From: Oscillospiraceae bacterium
Lineage (GTDB): Bacteria > Bacillota > Clostridia > Oscillospirales > CAG-272
Reading direction: 5' to 3'
Assembly (NCBI GenBank): GCA_009779295.1
Contig: WREN01000051.1
Span: 1-11,056, forward strand
Length of the DNA stretch: 11,056 nucleotides
A program made the position numbers and the translations under genes. The notes beneath the pieces were generated by a model. That model had not been told where the DNA came from. It ran no database searches and saw only the letters and a program-made list of their open reading frames with translations. Positions 6,277 to 11,056 of the stretch are shown here, piece after piece (position 1 is the first letter of the stretch; each line of letters starts with the position of its first letter).

Positions 6277-7280
6277 AAAAACAAATACCTCACAAGATTT
6301 TCATGCAGGAGTGTCTTTTCATCAACCCCCGCTTCTCTCATCATCGGAACGATATTCTCAAACAGATGATTATACCCATTCCCGCCATAGGCGCGTAACA
6401 GCGACTTCAAGCAAACGTCGTTAGCGAGCAGGATTTGTTTCGCGTATCCGACGTTGCAGAGTTTCGCGAGCATTTCAACACGTGTTTGATCCTTTTCAAA
6501 CGATCCACCCGCGAACGCACCTTCTTGCGGTTCGAACTCGAACTCCTTGCCGAAATCGTCGAACTCGATATATACGCCTAACTTCAAAAGATCTAACATC
6601 AAATCTTCGTTGAATGTTACATCCACGTGGCAGACGCATATCTTCTCCGGCGGCACGCCGTCGCTTAGTAGCAGTTGCGCCGCATGCAAGCCCGCGTCGC
6701 TCCACGGATAGGTGTGCAGCATGACGGGTAAGCCGCTTTCTTTATGGACGATTGCAGCGGCGTGTAACGAACGCTCCTCTATGGGGTAGATGATTTCACT
6801 TGTGCCGATTTCGCCGATAATTCCAATGTCGCCGTTGTTGATTTCACCGAGCATCCAATCAGCAATCTTTTCAATTGGCCAATTCGCATATTGCGGTGGA
6901 AGTGAATCGTGGACGAACAATCCGCAACCCGCAACGACCTGCACATTGGCGGCTTCGCTGATATAACGCAGTTTTTCGATGTCGCGCCCAAGACCGATTG
7001 AAGTGCAATCGACGAGTAAATCAACACCGGATTGTTTCAATTCGGCAACGGCTATTTGAACATCGTCCAGCACAAGATTCGAACGTATTACGTAAGGATT
7101 CTTGCGCAGCATTTCGATGTGTTCGCTCGTCACATCGCTGTAAAACAACTCCAAAGCCGTCTCGTCCGTAGGACGGACGGCTTCGTGCGTCATGTCGATG
7201 AGCAAATGCTCATGGATAAGGATTTTCTTAACTTCTTGGGCGGAAATTTTCCGCCCGCTAATTGTATTTATGGTTCTCAT
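6273..7280 (-). CDS. Phosphotriesterase-family metallohydrolase (Php/lactonase type)
   Basis: A 335-residue binuclear-metal TIM-barrel enzyme. The ligands are H23-x-H25 (IHEH), E157 in GEIGTSE as the bridging residue (a Glu as in phosphotriesterase-homology proteins, where classical phosphotriesterase has a carboxylated Lys), H189 (VMLHTYP), H218 (CVCHVD) and D288 (ANDV). Family members hydrolyse lactones, phosphoesters or other esters; a sugar lactone fits this operon better than an organophosphate, but this is inference. The frame is open further upstream to 7367, yet I start at the ATG at 7280 because it gives the usual family N-terminus (RTINTISG, then HEH). It overlaps the M24-like gene by 23 nt with no clear Shine-Dalgarno, so re-initiation after the upstream gene is likely. 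A hairpin sits in its first codons. Confidence 0.85.
   Translation of the reverse strand: MRTINTISGRKISAQEVKKILIHEHLLIDMTHEAVRPTDETALELFYSDVTSEHIEMLRKNPYVIRSNLVLDDVQIAVAELKQSGVDLLVDCTSIGLGRDIEKLRYISEAANVQVVAGCGLFVHDSLPPQYANWPIEKIADWMLGEINNGDIGIIGEIGTSEIIYPIEERSLHAAAIVHKESGLPVMLHTYPWSDAGLHAAQLLLSDGVPPEKICVCHVDVTFNEDLMLDLLKLGVYIEFDDFGKEFEFEPQEGAFAGGSFEKDQTRVEMLAKLCNVGYAKQILLANDVCLKSLLRAYGGNGYNHLFENIVPMMREAGVDEKTLLHENLVRYLFL
7238..7256. repeat. GC-rich inverted repeat at a gene junction
   Basis: Two 9-nt arms, GGGCGGAAA and TTTCCGCCC, flank a single base. In the minus-strand RNA this could form an 8-bp stem with a 3-nt loop, 1 nt after the TAG of the M24-like gene and about 24 nt inside the phosphotriesterase-like gene (codons for S8-Q15). 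There is no T-run after it, so it does not look like a terminator. It could affect ribosome passage or coupling between the two genes, or be a chance outcome of codon use. Confidence 0.5.
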
Positions 7281-8424
7281 AGTAGCTGCGCATGTACGGG
7301 AACAATGTTTCCGCGCCGGTTTCGGTGATGACGAATCCTTCCTCAACCCTATTCGATCCGCCTGCAAGCCCGAACAAACTGATGTCCGTGTTGACGGTCA
7401 TACCCGCTTCGAATACAGCTTCGGTGTTCTCGTTGGGGTAAGGACTTTCAGCTTCCGCGCATCCTGAACCGTGCAGCGGCGGATAAATGTCGTATTCTTC
7501 CAAACCTTCTTTGCGGAAATAATCGCGCACCGCTTTCACGAATTGATTCATCGGAAGACCCGCTTTGAGATACGGATAACCTGCCGCACTCGCGCCGATC
7601 AGCACGTCGATGACGCGCTTCGTCTCGGCGGAATAGTTGCCTACCGCGTAAGGAATTTCATATGTCGCGACGTAACCTTCGTATTGAACAGCCATCGCGC
7701 ACATGATCATGTCGCCGTCCTCGATGATTTTGGTCGTCGGACGACCGATAATCTTCGCGCTGCGTTCACCCGAACCGAATACTGTGAAGATAATGCTTTC
7801 AGCGCCTGCCTGACGCGCCGCGCCTTCCGCGATACCCGCGGCGTAGAGTTCGGTCTTGCTGATAACGTCCGCTTCCATCATCGCGCGGTAACCTACTTCG
7901 GCTATCCGTGCCGCTTCACGAAGACACAAAACTTCGTTCGCGCTCTTTTTCGCGCGCAATTCAAAAATGATGGAGTTCGCGTCCACGATTTCGCAACCGA
8001 ATGCTTCGCGCAGAGTTTTCAAAAGAGACTCTGACATCGCATCCATTCCGATAATTCCGAGTTTTTTGATATTACCCATTTCAGCGGAAAGTTTCTTGAA
8101 ACTTGTGTATTTAGCATGCGGATATTCGATTTCATCCGGAACGGTGACGCACAGGAAGTCCGGAACAAGCCGAACATCTTCCCAGACGCTCATCTCGCGC
8201 GCGACTTGCTCACCTTCCGGCGCGCACAATAGGATAGGTTCGCTATCTTTGCCGAACAGCAGCGCTCCGCGCTCGAAAATCGGCCAGAAGTTGGAAACGT
8301 AGCGCAGATTCTCTTTGCGGTATTCGTCACCGTACACGAACATTGCGTCGATATTTTGTTTCGCCATGTGTGCGCGGAGTTTGTTGATTCTTTCTTTAAA
8401 TTCTGATAGTGGTATTTTAATCAT
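7258..8424 (-). CDS. M24 (aminopeptidase P/creatinase-fold) hydrolase with altered metal site
   Basis: A 388-residue two-domain protein: an N-terminal creatinase-like domain (about 1-155) and a C-terminal pita-bread domain. Aligning the metal-peptidase landmarks by eye, the first Asp (normally GD-x4-D-x-G) is A243 and the second (GY-x2-D) is T254. The His is kept at H318 (LHGSG), the first Glu position is D347 (GMTVNTD), and the second Glu is E361 (RVEE). With both metal-binding Asp residues absent, a classical prolidase is unlikely. Creatinase is a precedent for a metal-free hydrolase of this fold, acting on a C-N bond. It may therefore cleave an amide or amidine of the imported compound. 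The start has AAGGAG, overlapping the upstream stop. Alternative: a non-enzymatic M24-fold protein. Confidence 0.75.
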   Translation of the reverse strand: MIKIPLSEFKERINKLRAHMAKQNIDAMFVYGDEYRKENLRYVSNFWPIFERGALLFGKDSEPILLCAPEGEQVAREMSVWEDVRLVPDFLCVTVPDEIEYPHAKYTSFKKLSAEMGNIKKLGIIGMDAMSESLLKTLREAFGCEIVDANSIIFELRAKKSANEVLCLREAARIAEVGYRAMMEADVISKTELYAAGIAEGAARQAGAESIIFTVFGSGERSAKIIGRPTTKIIEDGDMIMCAMAVQYEGYVATYEIPYAVGNYSAETKRVIDVLIGASAAGYPYLKAGLPMNQFVKAVRDYFRKEGLEEYDIYPPLHGSGCAEAESPYPNENTEAVFEAGMTVNTDISLFGLAGGSNRVEEGFVITETGAETLFPYMRSYYENHKYN

Positions 8425-8434
8425 ATTTTCAATT

Positions 8435-8440
8435 CTCCTT
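8435..8440 (-). promoter_or_regulatory. Ribosome-binding site of the M24-like gene
   Basis: Minus strand reads AAGGAG with a 10-nt spacer to the ATG at 8424. Its first base is the last base of the TAA stop of the transducer-like gene, a compact arrangement favouring coupled translation. Confidence 0.75.
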
Positions 8441-8808
8441 TATTCACTATGTCCCAGTAACGCTATATAAGCCAGATTCTTCTGGTTCACGTCCATGCGC
8501 CCGTACTGAACGATAACGTCAACGTCGCTCGTTATGCACAGCGAATACTGAACGTTTTGACCCAAGCCGACATCTTTAAGAAACTCATCGTGCGAATAGA
8601 ACGCGCTTATCCGCTGTGCCGGCGCGAGGTACGGTATCCCCAAAACCGGATCGCGGTCTGAGAAATACACATCAATGACGCAATGTGCGTCCTGTGTGTT
8701 CGTGTTTAAAATCATAATGCACTCGTGTCCGATATAATTCGGGTCGCCGCCCTCTTTGAGCGGCGGTTTGTAGCCGTCTACAATGTACCAATTTTTCTTT
8801 CCTGCCAT
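8440..8808 (-). CDS. Sensory rhodopsin transducer-like small-molecule-binding protein (ASRT family, PF07100)
   Basis: A 122-residue soluble protein with no signal peptide or membrane segment. It follows the Anabaena sensory rhodopsin transducer almost block by block: W-x2-x-GY-x-PP (7-16), the I-x-HE segment (26-29), ILN-x4-DAH-x3-x-x-YFSD (33-51), PV and APA-R (54-66), and a C-terminal VIVQYGRMD-x-x-Q segment (98-109) matching the family VVQHTRLD block. The family is a beta-sandwich that has been proposed to bind small molecules and occurs in genomes without rhodopsins. In this operon it most likely binds a sugar or intermediate, or acts as an accessory subunit; no photoreceptor is in the window. 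The start has AAGGAG (8818-8823) with a 9-nt spacer and it lies 17 bp after the solute-binding protein gene. Confidence 0.85.
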   Translation of the reverse strand: MAGKKNWYIVDGYKPPLKEGGDPNYIGHECIMILNTNTQDAHCVIDVYFSDRDPVLGIPYLAPAQRISAFYSHDEFLKDVGLGQNVQYSLCITSDVDVIVQYGRMDVNQKNLAYIALLGHSE

Positions 8809-8825
8809 GTTAAAAATCTCCTTAC

Positions 8826-10274
8826 TTAATTAATTTCATCAATCATTTTATCAATCGCACTCTGAACAACCGTAAGTCTGCTCGCTAAAAACGACGCGAT
8901 ACTCGAAGCCTGTCCCTGCGACAACTCGCTGGTAAGCGTGCCGACGAATCCGCCGAAGTTGAAAAGATTACCCGTGTCATAAGTGATGTTGCTGTAGATG
9001 TAGTCGAGCATGTCGATGGATTCGACGTCGCGGATCATTTTGCCTTTCAGGACGTTCTCGTAGAATGCAGGCAGAACGGTTTTGTTGCCTTCGTAAGTGA
9101 ACGCTTCCAAGAATATCCCGGTGTTTTCAATATCCTGGATTGTCACCGGAATACACAGGATCGGCAGAAATATGCCCGACGTAGTTGACAGGTAATCCTT
9201 CTGATCCGAGTCATATTTCGGATAAGGTATCAACCCGAATTCCACGTCCATTTGCCGCAGCTCGCCGACTATATGTGTTGCCGCAAACAGGAACAGACAT
9301 CTGTTGTCTCCGAAAATATAGCCGTCTTTACCCGCCATCGCGAACTTCCTCAGCGTATCGACGCTGTAAGTGTCGTTGAGCAGGACGTCGTTTATTCTCT
9401 GGATCTTAGTGATGTTAGCTTCCGATTCGATCGTTATCTGCGGCACACCTGCGGAATCAAGCTGCGCGATATTTACGCCGCAACCGTTTAGCATACCCAT
9501 GACCGTATCGGAAGTATAATTTATACCCCACGAATCGTCGGCGTCCATTTTGCCGTCGCCGTTTATGTCGTTCGAAACCTCTTTCGCCATAGATGCGGCG
9601 CGGTTGATCGTCCAAATACCGTCTTTCACAAGCTCATACGGATTATCCAGATGAAAATCGACGATTATGGATTTATTGAAACAACAGATCCATGTAGCTA
9701 ACATTTCATTCGTGGAGATATTGCCGACGATTCCGAAATGTTTCCCGCCGAGCGCGAGCGCGTCGTAGGCGTTTTTGTTCCACCACGGCTTTTCGAAGTC
9801 GACGTAAGGCATATCGTCCAGGTCGAGCAAGCTTCCGTTCGTGATGAGGTTCGCGAAGTTTGTGCCGCGAATGAGCGCGACGTCGTAGTCGGCGTCGTTC
9901 GCCATCACGGAGTTTTGCAGTTTTGTCACAGACGCTGCGGGATCGGCTTCGTCGATTTGGATTATCTTGCAGTTGTACTGATCCTCGACGCGCACTTTGC
10001 GCTCATAGGCCGCGTCGTTTACCACTTCACCGTTGAGCTCGCCAGGCGCGACGTCGATAACGTCGAGCGGGAAATGCGTCCACCACCCGGTGGTGAGAAT
10101 TTTAAATTCCCGCCCGCCCATATTTCTCGCCGGAATGTCCGGTTTTATTTCCGGTGAAGTTGTAGATACAAAGGCGTCACCCGCGTCTGTCGGCGAACCG
10201 GAGTCGGAGAGAGGCGCGATCGTGCAGGAAAACAAGAATATTAACAACAGTATTAATAGTAATAACTTTTTCAT
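8826..10274 (-). CDS. ABC transporter extracellular solute-binding lipoprotein
   Basis: A 482-residue protein with a lipoprotein signal: MKK, then a hydrophobic stretch 4-15 and the lipobox LFSC with C17 as the lipidated cysteine, followed by a Ser/Thr/Pro-rich linker to about residue 50. The mature part has the Clostridia-type solute-binding pattern (GREFKILT, then NGEVVNDAAYER and VEDQYN) and a WW pair at 164-165. An EF-hand-like loop, D236-x-N238-x-D240-x-K-x-D244-x2-D247, probably binds calcium, as in some sugar-binding proteins of Gram-positive bacteria. It should capture the substrate outside the membrane, most likely a carbohydrate, and hand it to a permease. No permease gene is in the window. 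Its upstream gap is the largest in the cluster, and its Shine-Dalgarno is poor (GAAG) or too distant (GAGGGGG, 16 nt away). Confidence 0.88.
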   Translation of the reverse strand: MKKLLLLILLLIFLFSCTIAPLSDSGSPTDAGDAFVSTTSPEIKPDIPARNMGGREFKILTTGWWTHFPLDVIDVAPGELNGEVVNDAAYERKVRVEDQYNCKIIQIDEADPAASVTKLQNSVMANDADYDVALIRGTNFANLITNGSLLDLDDMPYVDFEKPWWNKNAYDALALGGKHFGIVGNISTNEMLATWICCFNKSIIVDFHLDNPYELVKDGIWTINRAASMAKEVSNDINGDGKMDADDSWGINYTSDTVMGMLNGCGVNIAQLDSAGVPQITIESEANITKIQRINDVLLNDTYSVDTLRKFAMAGKDGYIFGDNRCLFLFAATHIVGELRQMDVEFGLIPYPKYDSDQKDYLSTTSGIFLPILCIPVTIQDIENTGIFLEAFTYEGNKTVLPAFYENVLKGKMIRDVESIDMLDYIYSNITYDTGNLFNFGGFVGTLTSELSQGQASSIASFLASRLTVVQSAIDKMIDEIN

Positions 10275-10287
10275 ATGATTATCTTCG

Positions 10288-10367
10288 AATCCCCCTCGGT
10301 TGTGGTCGTATCCCCTTTAAAAAAGGGATGTCAGCGCCAACAACGTTAGCGTTAGACAGGGGGGATT
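10288..10367. repeat. Palindromic intergenic element with terminal inverted repeats (MITE-like)
   Basis: The 96-bp gap 10275-10370 is almost filled by an 80-bp element bounded by AATCCCCC (10288-10295) and GGGGGATT (10360-10367). Inside are a bulged hairpin (10310-10329) and a short AACG/CGTT stem (10342-10353). The nested layout with CCCC/GGGG ends and a central TCCCCTTTAAA core resembles small palindromic elements I recall between genes of gut Clostridia; that link is from memory, not a search. In the operon RNA the outer stem would bury the GAGGGGG purine tract upstream of the solute-binding protein ATG. No second copy occurs in the window and I see no clear target-site duplication. Confidence 0.6.
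10310..10329. repeat. Inner bulged hairpin of the intergenic element
   Basis: ATCCC pairs with GGGAT and TTT with AAA around an AAA loop, with one bulged C at 10315. It could form in RNA from either strand. On the transcribed minus strand it is not followed by a T-run, so it does not meet the usual pattern of an intrinsic terminator. Confidence 0.55.
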
Positions 10368-10370
10368 TCG

Positions 10371-11056
10371 TTACCCCTCCAATTCCACATCCAAAATCGT
10401 AACACCACCGGGTTGCAATTTCAATTCGAAGTTTTGTTTATTGACTGGATCACCGGTATATTTATGTGTGAGGTTGCCGCTCTTGTTTTCGATAAACCGC
10501 ACGGGCAGAACAGGAAAGCTCGAAACGATCCGCACATCGGCGACCGGTTTGTTGATTGTCACGAACGCGTGACGGTAATGTTCGTTCACAGTGTTGAAAA
10601 TATACAGTCTCCACGCGCCGTTTGTGAGTTTGTTCGCTATATACGGCATGTCGCACGTGATCATATCGCCTTGTGCTGCTTTGAGAAGCAACGCGATAGC
10701 GTCACGAAACCCGGTTGTCACTTTTACAAACGAAAGCGTGTCGATGAGCGTGTAGTAATGATCGCCTAAGTCTGCGGGTTCGGTATTCGCAGTACCGTCG
10801 TCAACGGACAGTAACGCTTCAATTTTATCGATAACTTCCCGACTTATATCCGCTCCGAACATGAACGCGGTCAACGGATGATTGCTGAAACGGTCGGTGA
10901 TCTGAAATTTCGGTTGAATATTATAAGCTGTCAAGTCAAATCCGTCAGGAGCTGTGCAAACTACGCCGCCGTTTCTATAATTCGCGACGGCTTGTTTCTC
11001 TTCATCGGAAAGCATATCGAAATCGGGAACCAACAGCGTCCCGTGATAGTCCTCAA
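10371..11056 (-). CDS. C-terminal part of a glycosidase-like protein (beta-galactosidase accessory domains), N-terminus outside window
   Basis: The frame is open from the window edge to the TAA at 10373-10371, giving 228 C-terminal residues. The visible start (EDYHGTLLVPDFDMLSDEE, then YRNGG-x-VC) resembles the end of the amidotransferase-like trimerisation domain of GH42 beta-galactosidases, where a strand (vvP), a helix (mLs-x-ee) and an N/G-rich turn precede the next strand. The last part (NGAWRLYIFN, then SSFPVLPV and LKLQPGGVTILDVEL) looks like the small all-beta C-terminal domain of such enzymes. The catalytic barrel, if present, is off the edge. A TTG at 11033 is in frame, but the reading continues upstream without a stop, so it is not the real start. 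Being first in the visible operon, it could release the sugar used by the rest. Family assignment is tentative. Confidence 0.5.
   Translation of the reverse strand, partial: EDYHGTLLVPDFDMLSDEEKQAVANYRNGGVVCTAPDGFDLTAYNIQPKFQITDRFSNHPLTAFMFGADISREVIDKIEALLSVDDGTANTEPADLGDHYYTLIDTLSFVKVTTGFRDAIALLLKAAQGDMITCDMPYIANKLTNGAWRLYIFNTVNEHYRHAFVTINKPVADVRIVSSFPVLPVRFIENKSGNLTHKYTGDPVNKQNFELKLQPGGVTILDVELEG

Noticed and set aside
7281..7367. Longer N-terminus for the phosphotriesterase-like protein
   Set aside because: It would overlap the M24-like gene by 110 nt and adds an Arg/Lys/Cys-rich segment that is the out-of-frame M24 coding sequence; the ATG at 7280 gives the normal family N-terminus.
7471..8034. 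Plus-strand open frame of 187 codons
   Set aside because: Antisense to the M24-like gene, low-complexity Arg/Phe-rich translation, no motif.
10310..10329. Intrinsic terminator between the glycosidase-like gene and the solute-binding gene
   Set aside because: The stem is bulged and is not followed by a T-run on the transcribed strand.
1..11056. CRISPR array, tRNA or rRNA gene, insertion sequence, phage or defence genes
   Set aside because: No regularly spaced repeats, no recognisable cloverleaf or rRNA segment, and no transposase, integrase or nuclease-like protein was seen on either strand.

Overview
This window looks like one strand-uniform catabolic operon, or its 3' part, from an uncultured anaerobic Clostridia-type bacterium (Bacillota). 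Supporting signs are strong purine-rich Shine-Dalgarno sites (AGGAGG, AAGGAG, GGAGG), TTG start codons, a lipoprotein signal peptide of Gram-positive ABC solute-binding type, and an intergenic palindromic element resembling those I recall from gut Clostridia. The taxonomic call is inference. All eleven genes I support are on the minus strand, so transcription runs from position 11056 towards 1. I found no plus-strand gene, RNA gene, CRISPR array, insertion sequence or convincing terminator.

In transcription order: (1) the C-terminal part of a protein resembling the accessory domains of beta-galactosidase-type glycosidases (10371-11056, cut by the window edge); (2) a 96-bp gap holding a palindromic repeat; (3) a lipoprotein ABC solute-binding protein (8826-10274); (4) a small protein related to the Anabaena sensory rhodopsin transducer, with no rhodopsin nearby (8440-8808); (5) an M24/creatinase-fold protein that has lost both metal-binding aspartates (7258-8424); (6) a phosphotriesterase-family metallohydrolase with an intact metal site (6273-7280); (7) a metallophosphoesterase (5521-6276); (8) a P-loop small-molecule kinase-like protein (4955-5524); (9) an amidohydrolase-fold protein without the usual metal ligands (4164-4949); (10) an intact amidohydrolase_2 enzyme (3418-4167); (11) an arabinose/fucose-isomerase-type sugar isomerase (2002-3405); (12) a second metallophosphoesterase (1097-2011); (13) a Gfo/Idh/MocA oxidoreductase (1-1051, C-terminus cut off). 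Items 1 and 3-13 are twelve coding regions counting both partial ones.

Genes overlap by 4 bp (ATGA or TTGA), 10 bp or 23 bp, or are separated by 45 bp or less, except for the 96-bp gap. This points to one polycistronic message with translational coupling. The likely shared job is uptake and breakdown of an unusual sugar or sugar derivative. The solute-binding protein captures it and the glycosidase-like protein and M24-like enzyme may release it. The oxidoreductase and isomerase could convert the sugar, and the phosphotriesterase-type and amidohydrolase-type enzymes could open lactones or cleave amides or esters. The kinase and two phosphatases could adjust its phosphorylation state. No permease is present in the window and the substrate cannot be read from the sequence.

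The points most worth following up are the combination itself, three members that depart from their family catalytic signatures (the amidohydrolase at 4164-4949, the M24-like protein, and the oxidoreductase with Asn for Asp), the rhodopsin-free transducer homologue, the coupled kinase/phosphatase pair, and an exact 20-bp repeat shared between the end of one phosphatase gene and the neighbouring isomerase gene.
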